Assembly (NCBI RefSeq): GCF_014489555.1 | Contig: NZ_CP060784.1 | Span: 3,410,001 to 3,474,000, forward strand | Reading direction: 5' to 3' | Length of the DNA stretch: 64,000 nt | DNA from: Hymenobacter qilianensis | Lineage (GTDB): Bacteria > Bacteroidota > Bacteroidia > Cytophagales > Hymenobacteraceae | Part shown: in pieces, positions 48,316 to 57,301 of the stretch | Layout: every line of letters starts with the position of its first letter | Position numbering within the stretch: position 1 is the first letter of the stretch | Translations under genes and position numbers: made by a program | Notes under the pieces: generated by a model | The model's database searches: none | What the model saw: the letters and a program-made list of their open reading frames with translations, nothing else | What the model was told of the DNA's origin: nothing

Positions 48316-49740
48316 TTAAGCGACCTTATGCAGTTTCGTGCCACTGTTTTCTGCCACTGTGCGTGCTGTTTTACGAAAGGTTTCAATGAGTTCTAACTCC
48401 ACCACACCAAGGTAGCGGTTGAAGCTGGACTCGGTGCGGTGGCCAGTAGCCTGCATAACCTGAGCGCGTGGCACTCCCTGGCTAATCTTGAGGGTAACGA
48501 AGGTTTTGCGACCCACTTTGCTCGTGAGCTTGAAGCGGGTGAATCCAGCTAGCCGCTGTACATGCGGCAGATAGTCGGAGAGACCGTTCACTACTGGTAA
48601 GCAGGTGGGCAGGCCCAGCGGGGCATATTTCTCCACTAGGGCCACGGGTTTAAACACGTCGTCGTCGAAGTAAGGAATGAAGCATTCCTTGCGCGTTTTG
48701 GTTGCACGTAGGCGCACTAGATCACCGTTTGCCTGAACCTGGCGTGGGCTGAGCTTGTCGGCATCTGAAATGCGCAGCCCAAAATAGCAGCACTCAAGTA
48801 GCTTATCGCGCGCCCACTCTAACATGCGTAGCCGCTCGGCTACGCGATGCGGGTCGGCCTGACTGAGACGCATGGCTTTCTTGGTGTCAGCCTGGGCCCG
48901 TAACGCTGGGTTTAAACTCTCAAAATGTTCTTGCACGTAGGCGCGGGCCGCCTCTGTGCGGAAGTCCACGGCAGCCAGGCGCAGCAACTCTTCCTGGGTA
49001 AGGGCATCGGCTCCAATGTATTGGTCGGGTGCCTCAAATTTGCGGTATTTACGATTAACCGGTAACTCATGGTCTTCAGCCCAGGCTAGAAAGGACTTGA
49101 TGTGGCGCATGTGCTTGCCGAAGGTATTGACAGATGTACCCCACTCACCCTTATAGAAAAACTCACTGAACCTGCTGTACCAAGCGTGGTCGACTCCTTG
49201 AAATGTCAGAAGCTCCCCAGTCTGGTCGGTAAAGTCCGCCAGTACAGCCCTACTGTTGGCAAGGCTGTCTAGATAGGACTTACTTAGTCCCTTGCCTGTT
49301 TGGTTAGAGGTTTTGCGAGTTTGCTCACCCAACCATTGGTCATAATAGTCAAGCAGACTAGGCGGAGCTAATTCCACTTCAGGCAGCGGCAGCACCTCAT
49401 GACTCTCCGCCTGCGCTTCTTCACCGATAGTGAGCAGAGCGTAGCGTCGGGCTATTTCTGCGCCCATCTGCGCTTTGTCCAAAGATAATCTGGATTCGGC
49501 TGTGGCTTTATAGGCTGCCTGCGCTGCCTGTGTATAGTAGTCTAAAACTAAATTGATCTCGGCTGCAAAGTTTCCAGTAGCGGGCTTTACTTCCTCTCGC
49601 TTACGGTTCCAATGACGTGGCTCACACTTCTCCCCTGAGCCTTTGCGCAACCGCTGGCCATCCCAGCAGAAAGTCACTTGAATAGGGGCAAAGCCTTTTT
49701 TTGTTAAGAGGTCAAGCCGAAGTTGGCGGGTGATTTCCAT
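48316..49740 (-). CDS. Tyrosine recombinase / phage-type integrase
   Basis: A 474-residue Bacteroidota-type integrase. It has an N-terminal arm-binding domain (MEITRQLRLDLLTKKGFAPIQVTFCWDG), a SAM-like core-binding domain (about 155-260) and a catalytic domain from about 300. Catalytic residues visible: Arg in CYFGLRISDADKL, Lys in LRATKTRKE, Arg in SKVGRKTFVTL, His in ATGHRTESSF and the nucleophile Tyr in NRYLGV. The first His of the HxxR box is Lys here. ATG 49740 chosen. It lies next to the tRNA-derived attachment site and should integrate and excise the island. Confidence 0.92.
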   Translation of the reverse strand: MEITRQLRLDLLTKKGFAPIQVTFCWDGQRLRKGSGEKCEPRHWNRKREEVKPATGNFAAEINLVLDYYTQAAQAAYKATAESRLSLDKAQMGAEIARRYALLTIGEEAQAESHEVLPLPEVELAPPSLLDYYDQWLGEQTRKTSNQTGKGLSKSYLDSLANSRAVLADFTDQTGELLTFQGVDHAWYSRFSEFFYKGEWGTSVNTFGKHMRHIKSFLAWAEDHELPVNRKYRKFEAPDQYIGADALTQEELLRLAAVDFRTEAARAYVQEHFESLNPALRAQADTKKAMRLSQADPHRVAERLRMLEWARDKLLECCYFGLRISDADKLSPRQVQANGDLVRLRATKTRKECFIPYFDDDVFKPVALVEKYAPLGLPTCLPVVNGLSDYLPHVQRLAGFTRFKLTSKVGRKTFVTLKISQGVPRAQVMQATGHRTESSFNRYLGVVELELIETFRKTARTVAENSGTKLHKVA

Positions 49741-49826
49741 TAAATCACTGAACAAATATTATTCGATTTATAAGTACTCCTATATAAGATGCAGATTCTT
49801 TGAGTAGACACAGGTCTAGCGAATCC

Positions 49827-50324
49827 TCATTTCTGGTTGTTTTGCTCCAAAAGCAATTGAATAGTACGCTGTTTATCTGCTAGTTGCCTAGTAAGCAGGG
49901 CAATTATCTCGTTGGCCACCTCCAAATCCTTAGCACACTCTGTTTGTAATGAAGGTTGAGTAATCGGCTGTAATCCTGTGTCTTTTTTGAATTCGTCTGT
50001 GTCTGGTGAGTCTGAGACAGATGCTTCGTTTTGAACTCTGCTTGCACTTGTAATTTGAAGTACTCCCCTGCCGCCAAATCCTTTCGCCTTATACTCAGGT
50101 GTCCTTAATTGCTTATTGAGTATGTCCCATACAGTAGCTGGAACCGATTGAATACCAGTGCGTACTCTGCTTATAAGATTTTCATGGATGCCCAGCTGCC
50201 GACACATTGCTCTGTCGGACTTGATGTTGAAAGCTGATTTAACTTCATCTATTATTAGTAGGAAGTGCTTGTCCCACTCTGTTCTTTCAGCTAGGCTAGC
50301 GCTTTTTTTGCTTATTTTTTTCAA
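49827..50324 (-). CDS. Putative DNA-binding regulator of the mobile element
   Basis: About 165 residues, apparently starting at TTG 50324 since no ATG is in frame before an upstream stop. Residues about 18-75 (HFLLIIDEVKSAFNIKSDRAMCRQLGIHENLISRVRTGIQSVP) look like a small helix-turn-helix of the XRE/CI-like kind, and the C-terminus (about 125-165) is a coiled coil that could dimerise. It faces a divergent gene, and the sequence TAGACACA occurs twice and inverted once around it. A repressor role is inferred. Confidence 0.6.
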   Translation of the reverse strand: MKKISKKSASLAERTEWDKHFLLIIDEVKSAFNIKSDRAMCRQLGIHENLISRVRTGIQSVPATVWDILNKQLRTPEYKAKGFGGRGVLQITSASRVQNEASVSDSPDTDEFKKDTGLQPITQPSLQTECAKDLEVANEIIALLTRQLADKQRTIQLLLEQNNQK

Positions 50325-50358
50325 TTGATTTACAACAAGTTAAGGCGAGATAATTAAT

Positions 50359-50455
50359 ATTGTGTCTAAATTTAACGCGTTGACGTGTCGAAAATTGAGA
50401 TTCCTGTAGTATGTTTGTTATGCATCTCGGAAAAACCCCTAAAAGTAGACACAAT
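50359..50455. promoter_or_regulatory. Divergent promoter with 10-bp inverted repeat (operator-like)
   Basis: ATTGTGTCTA (50359-50368) and TAGACACAAT (50446-50455) are perfect inverted copies between the divergent regulator and the next gene. TAGACACA also occurs at 49805-49812 before the integrase start. Probably binding sites of the 49.8-kb protein. Confidence 0.5.
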
Positions 50456-50487
50456 TAGCTTACGAGGTGCTAAAACCGACTAAACAT

Positions 50488-50736
50488 ATGATGACTGAGA
50501 AGCAAAAGTTTTACAGGTTGTTCTCAGAGGTATGTGAGTTACTTCCTACTGGAGCCATCAATTCTGCCATAACCGCAGGCTATAATGCTAATGCTGTGCA
50601 TCTGATACACGTGCGTCAGGGGCGTACAATCAATCTTCCTCATTTGGTGGCCTTAATACAATATGGGTTGCCTGAATTTAATATTCCTGTGGACCTATTG
50701 CCAGAAATAGACTTGCAGCGGGGAGGAGTTAAATGA
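50488..50736 (+). CDS. Small hypothetical element protein
   Basis: About 82 residues from ATG 50488 (MMTEKQKFYRLFSEVCELLPTGAINSAITAGYNANAVHLIHVRQ avoided in full). The segment TGAINSAITAGYNANAVHLIHVRQGRTINLPHLVALIQYG has the helical pattern of a small helix-turn-helix like that of the divergent regulator, so it may be a Cro-like antagonist. Unrecognised family. Confidence 0.5.
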   Translation: MMTEKQKFYRLFSEVCELLPTGAINSAITAGYNANAVHLIHVRQGRTINLPHLVALIQYGLPEFNIPVDLLPEIDLQRGGVK

Positions 50737-50796
50737 TTCTGCATCAATTTTTATCTCTCCAAATTTAATGGACGTCCTCAACGCAAAGCTGCACAC

Positions 50797-51213
50797 ATGA
50801 AACGCGACGATTTAGCCACCGTTGGTTACATGGATGAATGCTTTCGCATCATGTTGGCTCACATCGCTGCTATAGCAAAAGGTCCAGCAAAACTAGAGTC
50901 AGTTGCAGCTGAGTTGCTGACTATTGAAGATGTAATGGAGCGGCTGCAGGTTAGCCGAAGCACTGTACAACGATGGGTCAAGACTGGAAAGGTCATCAAA
51001 GTTGGAAGTAAGCGACAGCAGCTCAAATTGCCCACTTTGTGGTTTACGCCTTCGGAGCCTAGAATACCGTGGCCAGCATTGCTGGCATTTGGGCGGGGCG
51101 AATCTTATGATCTTGGCCAGTTACCCGCACCTCCGCTGCCGAAATCAATCAAGGATGTCAGCCAACAAGAACCTATGCGCATGGCCTCTCGAGAGGCATT
51201 AAAATTAGTGTAG
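50797..51213 (+). CDS. Excisionase-like helix-turn-helix protein
   Basis: A 138-residue protein. Residues about 45-75 (LLTIEDVMERLQVSRSTVQRWVKTGKVIKVGSKRQ) form the MerR/excisionase-type helix-turn-helix seen in mobile elements of Bacteroidota. The N- and C-terminal parts are not recognised. It probably directs excision or regulates transfer genes. Confidence 0.7.
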   Translation: MKRDDLATVGYMDECFRIMLAHIAAIAKGPAKLESVAAELLTIEDVMERLQVSRSTVQRWVKTGKVIKVGSKRQQLKLPTLWFTPSEPRIPWPALLAFGRGESYDLGQLPAPPLPKSIKDVSQQEPMRMASREALKLV

Positions 51214-51502
51214 CGACAGCTTAAGGCTGGTTCCTCTAAACGCGGCGACTAAAATTTTAATGACCCTGGGGTCAAGACGGGCGAAGTGCGCATAAGCTAT
51301 TCTATAGCTGAACAGGACATTTCAACCCTATTAAATAGAAAATTATCCGAGTCCATCGAGGGCGCCTGCCAAAGCGGGAAGTCTGGCATCGAAGCCAGTC
51401 GGATAGCGGAGGACCTGCAACTGCAGTCCGGTACGTGAGGCCGCCCTGGGAAGACCCGCCCTAACTGTCTCCGTGCCATTTCACTAACCTTAACCTATTT
51501 CC

Positions 51503-52867
51503 ATGCTTCCAACAGTAGTATCCCTTCGGGATTCCCGACTCAGACTCCACTTAAAAGTCATGCGACAAAATCAGGAGCAACAGACCCGTACGCATACCCG
51601 TGTTGGGTCGGATGGCCAGACAAAAACGGTGACCACGCGACCTAAGGTTCTCTGTGACGGCGCTAAGACTACCTGTCTGCTTTTGCTACAACGAGCCCGA
51701 GTACAGACCATTCGTATGCTGGCCACCCCACTGCATTGGGGTCAATTTATCGCAACAGATACTAATGAGTTGCCCGACGTTCCCCCCATAGAAGTTAACG
51801 GTCGTGAACTGTCGGAAAAGCGCGGTCTCACTGACAGAGCCTTGCGCAACCACATAGCACAGCTTATAAAGTCAGGTGCGATTGTGAGAAAGAAATTTCG
51901 TGGTACTCGTGCAAGCTTTCACGTGTGGATGAATCCCGAACTAATATGGGAAACACCTTTTAAAGGGGCAGGAACGGCAAAACTGGCTGACGCATGTAGC
52001 ACTCAAACCCTCCCTATTTCTACTCCCAACGGTAAAAAAGTTCCGGATACTGAGGTTCTAGAAACACTTGAAACTCTTAAAATAGAAATAACCAATGTTG
52101 ATAAGTTAGGAGTTGCCTTACCAACTAAAGTCGAGTCAAGAAACCCCTTACTGGAAACGGAGGCCCGCAACGGCAGGGCAACTAAACGAAAAAAAAATGG
52201 GGCAGGGGGCGCGCCGGTAACGGGCACGAATGAACTTCAACCAGTAGGTGAATTCATTCATGATCAAGTCCTGCTAAAGAAGATGAAGCTCGTCACTGAG
52301 TTCTGGGAGGCTGCTAAAGCCTTAGTTTATCCAAGTCATAGATGGAGCCCAAAGCAGGAGCGTCAGGCAAAGAACGCTATTTGGAGTGGTGTCTATCATA
52401 GTTTTAATAACTATGATAAGTGCGACTGGAAGGCCATTCAACTCGCTTTGCTGCAGCGGCTGCAATTAGTTCGAAACCACCTGCAACTGCATCCCGACCG
52501 GTATGCACCATTGCCTTATAGCCAGCACAAACCGGGTTCTGGATACTTTGATGCAGAAAATGTGCGCGGCTTTCGTGGAACGGAGGCTTGGCTCAAGAAA
52601 GTGAACAAACGCAAGCATAGTCTCAAAGTAGTGCGTGCTCTTCGCCTCGCTATCACTGAGGTAAGCCAACGCAATACTATTGACAGAACATCTGGAATCC
52701 AGATAAGAACGCATGAGCGGGTGCACACCTTATCCACGGTTCAACTCATCAGGTACCACGAAGGAATACTTATAGGGTTGGGAAATGCCAAAGCCTTAGA
52801 CTGCTTCTATGCAAAAGTGGCCAATAGAGTATCCAAATCAACATTTAAAACTATTTCCCCACGATGA
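51503..52867 (+). CDS. Hypothetical element protein with winged-helix-like segment
   Basis: A 454-residue basic protein. Residues about 70-155 (RMLATPLHWGQFIATDTN, RGLTDRALRNHIAQLIKSGAIVRKKFRGTRASFHVWMNP) look like a winged helix, as in replication initiators of element type. A low-complexity basic linker follows, then a long helical C-terminus. Its position and size would suit a replication or mobilisation protein, but no catalytic motif of a Rep or relaxase is visible. The last 59 bases overlap the next gene in another frame. Confidence 0.5.
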   Translation: MLPTVVSLRDSRLRLHLKVMRQNQEQQTRTHTRVGSDGQTKTVTTRPKVLCDGAKTTCLLLLQRARVQTIRMLATPLHWGQFIATDTNELPDVPPIEVNGRELSEKRGLTDRALRNHIAQLIKSGAIVRKKFRGTRASFHVWMNPELIWETPFKGAGTAKLADACSTQTLPISTPNGKKVPDTEVLETLETLKIEITNVDKLGVALPTKVESRNPLLETEARNGRATKRKKNGAGGAPVTGTNELQPVGEFIHDQVLLKKMKLVTEFWEAAKALVYPSHRWSPKQERQAKNAIWSGVYHSFNNYDKCDWKAIQLALLQRLQLVRNHLQLHPDRYAPLPYSQHKPGSGYFDAENVRGFRGTEAWLKKVNKRKHSLKVVRALRLAITEVSQRNTIDRTSGIQIRTHERVHTLSTVQLIRYHEGILIGLGNAKALDCFYAKVANRVSKSTFKTISPR

Positions 52868-53141
52868 ACTCGCTGAATACATCACATCCCATTCCCCTAA
52901 ACGCACAGGGCTAACGAAGTGCTGGATAGTTTGGAATAACGGATGGAAAAAAACCTACCAATCCTACGATACGAGTGGCCGCTATGAGGTAGATGACCCG
53001 CGCGAATATGGTATTCGAGGATTAAAGAAGTTGGTCGCAAAGTGGGGCGATTCTGTTGCCCAGGCCATTATTTACGATAATAAAACGGGCCAGAAAATCG
53101 AATCATTTAACCGAGGAGTATGGATTCATAACGGAGAATAA
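52809..53141 (+). CDS. Hypothetical small element protein
   Basis: A 110-residue protein beginning inside the end of the preceding gene (overlap of 59 bp, other frame). It has a recognisable compact middle (CWIVWNNGWKKTYQSYDTSGRYEVDDPREYGIRGL) but no known family. The overlap indicates translational coupling. Confidence 0.5.
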   Translation: MQKWPIEYPNQHLKLFPHDELAEYITSHSPKRTGLTKCWIVWNNGWKKTYQSYDTSGRYEVDDPREYGIRGLKKLVAKWGDSVAQAIIYDNKTGQKIESFNRGVWIHNGE

Positions 53142-53187
53142 TAACAACCCTAAATGATGTAGCTGATGTGCTTTCACAAGGCTACTA

Positions 53188-53280
53188 ACCGGTTGTAACC
53201 AGTTATAACCGGATAAGTTAATCGTAACTAAATGTGAATAAAGTTCTTAACGCCAATACCGTTCTAAACGGTTACACTAC
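53188..53280. repeat. Cluster of short TAACC/GGTTA repeats
   Basis: GGTTGTAACC (53191-53200), AGTTATAACC (53201-53210), then GTTAATCGTAACT and CGGTTACAC follow within 90 bp in both orientations, just before a zinc-finger gene. They may be operators or iterons of the element. Imperfect, so only a candidate. Confidence 0.4.
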
Positions 53281-53291
53281 TAATTAATCTC

Positions 53292-53999
53292 ATGCAACTA
53301 CAGGAACGCGAGTGCCCTCAATGTGGCGACCCATTTACTGGCCGGGCCGACAAAAAATTCTGTTCGGATGCCTGCAAGGCTCAATATCGCCGCGATAATT
53401 TGGACGGTAAATCTGTAAATGATGAGGAAGATAAAGATGAGGAGTGGGATGCAGAAAACGATGATTGGGATGAAGATGAGGAGGAAGGAAATGTGGAATC
53501 AAACATGCCCTTGTACGGGAAGGTAAATCTTTCTGAAAGTTCACCATCATCAATAACTCGGTTGGAACAAGCCAACGAAGAAGAACGCAAGCGGCAATTT
53601 CACGCTTTAGAGGTAATTCGGCTCAAGCAGCTTAGGATTGAAGCACAGCTTAAGCAAGAAGCAGCGGAGGAAGCTGAAGAGGAGGCTGAGAAGATAAGAA
53701 CCTTGCATAGCCTTTACAGTACTCTGATTAAGAAATGCCTCAAGCTGGACGGACAGGAGCTTGATGAAGAAGACTTGGAAACGTGGATAGATGAACTCGA
53801 TGAGGCTAGTGAGAAGTACCTGTCCCATCCAGGCTTACGTGAGCCCGATAACAAGGCCCATAAGCGGCTAAAAGACTTATACTGGTTGCGAGATACTTTT
53901 AGTGACTTGCTAACCGAATTTCATGAGGAGGGTGAACCAGTATTTCTGGAACTGCCTCCCAAACGCAAGGCGCGTTTTCGAACCAATCGCATTGCTTGA
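53292..53999 (+). CDS. Zinc-ribbon protein with acidic and coiled-coil regions
   Basis: A 235-residue protein. The N-terminus CPQCGDPFTGRADKKFCSDAC has four cysteines for one zinc, a pattern common in element-borne DNA-binding proteins. A run of Asp/Glu (about 43-70) and a long charged coiled coil (EEAEEEAEKIRTLHSLYSTL region, about 95-150) follow. Function unknown; possibly replication or transfer control. Confidence 0.6.
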   Translation: MQLQERECPQCGDPFTGRADKKFCSDACKAQYRRDNLDGKSVNDEEDKDEEWDAENDDWDEDEEEGNVESNMPLYGKVNLSESSPSSITRLEQANEEERKRQFHALEVIRLKQLRIEAQLKQEAAEEAEEEAEKIRTLHSLYSTLIKKCLKLDGQELDEEDLETWIDELDEASEKYLSHPGLREPDNKAHKRLKDLYWLRDTFSDLLTEFHEEGEPVFLELPPKRKARFRTNRIA

Positions 54000-54034
54000 A
54001 TTCTCTACTGAGCATCAATGCTGTACGTATGGTC

Positions 54035-54095
54035 TTGAGTTGTTACTGCCAGAATTAGAAAAGGGTGATTTCTCATTTTGGTAGTAACAACTCAA
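54035..54095. terminator. Inverted repeat of 13 bp downstream of the zinc-ribbon gene
   Basis: TTGAGTTGTTACT (54035-54047) and AGTAACAACTCAA (54083-54095), with partial pairing of the inner flanks. It may be a terminator or part of the recombination site of the following resolvase. Confidence 0.4.
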
Positions 54096-54280
54096 ACCAA
54101 CTCTTATCCTAAGAATTGCGCTTTTAGATGTCTCATAAAACGAGCGATTTCTTAAGACAACCTGACGGCCTGTTAGGCCTTGCAAAATATTCTAAACAAG
54201 CTGGAGCATATTCTTAAGTTCCTGTCTCAATAAACAAAGTCTCACAGTAAAGGCATGTGCTGACTTTCTAAGATTTGGTT

Positions 54281-54877
54281 ATGATTTTTGGCTACGCTCG
54301 GGTTTCTACCCAAGAACAGGAATTACACTTGCAACTCGATGCACTTCGGTCTTATGGATGCACACAGGTAGTGGAAGAAAAAGCTTCGGCCGCGAAGGAC
54401 AGGCCAGCACTACGTAGTCTGGTTGAACAACTGCGCTCAGGGGATACGCTTGTGGTATGGAAATTAGACCGGCTAGGACGCTCGCTAAAGAACCTTGTCG
54501 AGCTGGTTACTGGCTTTCAGGAAAAGCAAATTCAATTTATAAGCTTGCAAGACCATTTGGATACAACTTCGGCACAAGGGCGGTTGATGTTTAATCTATT
54601 TGCCTCACTCGCTGAGTTCGAGCGCGACCTAACGCGTGAGCGAACGAATGCGGGTCTGGCTGCGGCACGGGCGCGAGGACGCCAAGGGGGACGACCACCA
54701 GGGCTAAGTAAAGAAGCACGGAGCAAAGCGGAAGCGGCCAAGACCCTTTACCTGCGTAGGGATAATAGGGTAGAGGATATTGCCAAATTGCTAGGGGTTA
54801 GTCGGGCGACTGTTTACAGGTATTTAGATTTGATGGGCGTTTCAATGGGTAGTGATAAGGTTACTATACAGCATTGA
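54281..54877 (+). CDS. Serine resolvase/invertase family recombinase
   Basis: A 198-residue small serine recombinase. The catalytic Ser is in GYARVSTQEQ, the arginines in RPALRSLVEQL and KLDRLGRSLKNLVELV, and SAQGRLMFNLFASLAEFERDLTRERT is the typical E helix. The C-terminus is a Hin-like helix-turn-helix (RVEDIAKLLGVSRATVYRYL). ATG 54281 chosen over an in-frame TTG. It should resolve or invert DNA within the element; possible recombination subsites are upstream (54128-54235). Confidence 0.92.
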   Translation: MIFGYARVSTQEQELHLQLDALRSYGCTQVVEEKASAAKDRPALRSLVEQLRSGDTLVVWKLDRLGRSLKNLVELVTGFQEKQIQFISLQDHLDTTSAQGRLMFNLFASLAEFERDLTRERTNAGLAAARARGRQGGRPPGLSKEARSKAEAAKTLYLRRDNRVEDIAKLLGVSRATVYRYLDLMGVSMGSDKVTIQH

Positions 54878-55020
54878 TAAACATATTTATGTTGGCTTAA
54901 ACCAACCAGTTTGTGCGGCTAATGAAGGCAGTCTAGATACAGCACATATTACAAATATGCGCCGGCTCTTTTCACCCAATTGACATTTGAAGGTCAAAAT
55001 CAACTTCTTCAAGCTGTATT

Positions 55021-57301
55021 TTATATCGGAAGTTGGGAAATGTTGATTAGGTCCGCTTCAAGTGCCACCTTAGCACCCACTTCTTCTAATCGGGCATCCA
55101 AAAATTGTCGGTAAGAAAGAGCTTGTGGATTGTGTTTTTTAAAAAGCTCGTACGCCCAAGGTAAAAGAGCTTTGACCTTGTAATTGGCGGAAGTCATACG
55201 ATTACTAACATTCCAAAATCGGAGGGTTTGTTCATCAAAGATTGCTTGGTCTTCCGGCAGGGAATAATCGCGCCCTTCAATGTAATCAGGATAGAAATAC
55301 CCTATTTGTGCACCTTTCAGCCACAACGAGATATTATCTGTTTCTGGCTCTAAGGATTGGAAATAATCGAAGAGCAGAGCCAGTAAACGCAGCTGGTTAT
55401 CGAAGCTAGAATCCACTAGTAGTTTCGCAGTGGTTTTCGTTTCGTAGTACTTTCGTTTGTTATGCTCGTAGTAAGTAGCCACGTCTACATCCTGGTGCAG
55501 GAAGTCCAAGAAGAAAGCCTGGAAACCTCCTCCCGTAGTGCGAATGATGTTCGGCCAAGCGCCATAATTATACTGCTCATAGAGATAGCTTTCCCGGTCT
55601 TGTACAGTGCAGTTTCCCCACAGTAAGAGCAAGGACTGTAGTGTGCGCCTGTTTGATAAGCGGTTCAATCCCAAGGCAAAATAGCGCTGGTGGACGCGTT
55701 GCACATTCTGCAGGTTTGTCGTGGCTAAGGAATCGCCTATAAATAAGTGACCGACCTGGCCCTGATTGTAGGCATCATCTTCCAGCTGACCGAGCAAGTG
55801 TTCCATCTCTGGGCGGTCAGCTCCCGCCAGTTGGTACAGCATAAGCTTTTGCTTTTCTTCCGCCGGTAACAAAGCCAAGGATATACGCCGGCTGATCGCA
55901 ATGTCAATCAAGCCTGTGATATCGCCTGTTTCCGTTTTCCCCAACTCTTGCGCTAACAAAGTGGCTTCGGCGCAGAAATCAGCTAATGGCTGAAGGCCCG
56001 CTTGCCCTACTCGGTCCAGCCGTTGCACATTATAGAAATAGCGCGCAACCCGCGTCAGGTGTTCCCACTTATCGTCTTGCTGCTTGATTCGTTCCATGCA
56101 GTACGCAAGGACGGGGAGTAGCCGGAAAAGCTCTCTGGTGCCTAGCCTAGCCGATTCCAAAGGGCCAGTTTGCGCCAGCCAAGAGAATGGGAGGAGCCCA
56201 TTGGGCACCAGCCCTACGGTCTTGCTATTAGGCAGCGGAAACAGCAAACGCAGCACTTCCATAAGCCGGGCCGCGTTTTGCAGCGTAAAGCCCGTTGGCA
56301 GCTCCCGCGGAGTATCCTTAATCTGCAACGCTTGGCTAATCAGATCAGCAGCCCCCTGCTGCTCGTTCGCGATTGCAGGAGCGATAATCCGCAACCAGCG
56401 AAAGAACTCATTAAATCCCTGATCCGCATTGAGATTTTGGCCGCGGTGTTTCCAAAAAAAGTCTTGCCACTGCTCGAGTTGTAATCCCCAGGATTGCTTC
56501 AGTTCGGGGTTTGATTCCGTGGCTAGGAGCAGGGCCCGCTGATTTTCACCGGTGGACGTAATAAGCCCGGTAGAATTCAGGGACAAATACAAGTCTTCCC
56601 CCGGGCACGATCTCCGGTATCGAAGTACCAAAAACGCACGTAGTGCTGCAGAAAATGATAGTTCGGACCTTCTTGCTGAGGTTGACTCATTAAGTAGGTA
56701 TAATTGTCAAGAATGTGCGCAATGGTAGGATCCTGCTCGTAGGCTCGCAAGTACCAGTATTGCTGCTTAATGGCTTCTTTAATTGCAATCCCTCCGATAG
56801 CCTGATCGGAGGGGAGGCTTCCAGGACAAAGGGGACAAACCGTTGCAAAAAGTCGTGCGTGGCCGCCCGTACCCGATAGTCTAGTCGTATTTTTCCAGTC
56901 GCCGACAGATAGTTCGTCTGAAAGCTGTCTTGCTTATTTTCCTGTACGGCGCGAGCCAGCAGCAGCAAATAGAGAGAGAGCAGCCGCTGTTGACCATCAA
57001 TCAAAAAGGCCTTCCCCGTATAAGCAGAGTCGTGGTAAGCATAAATGAAGCCCATGTGGTGGCTGTAGCGTTGGCGCCGGTGATGCTCCAGAAAGGAGTC
57101 CACGACCGCTGGTAAAGCATCAGTACCGCTGACCTGTAGGTCCGGCTGGCGTTGCGCTTTGGCGAAAGTTGCCCGCAAAGAACCCAGCAGCTTGTCCAGC
57201 TGAGGTATGCTCCACACGTAGTCCCGCTGAATTTCGGGCACTAGAAACTGATCCGTTTCAGTAGACGTGAAAAGGTGATGTAGTGTAAAGCCTGTTGTCA
57301 T
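55021..57301 (-). CDS. DUF262-family protein without nuclease domain (two frameshifts)
   Basis: Restored length 760 residues; the two one-base breaks are the G4 run 56811-56814 and the C5 run 56598-56602. The N-terminal DUF262 domain (residues about 8-130) has QRDYVWSIPQLDKLL and the nucleotide-related motif FLIDGQQRLLSLYLLLLAR. The long C-terminal part (about 240-760) is helical with no recognised motif and no DUF1524 His-Asn nuclease pattern. Its ATG overlaps the stop of the upstream DUF262/DUF1524 gene by 4 bp. DUF262 proteins occur in anti-phage and type IV restriction systems (GmrSD, BrxU, SspE). The partner gene carries the nuclease; this one may be the sensor half. Confidence 0.78.
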
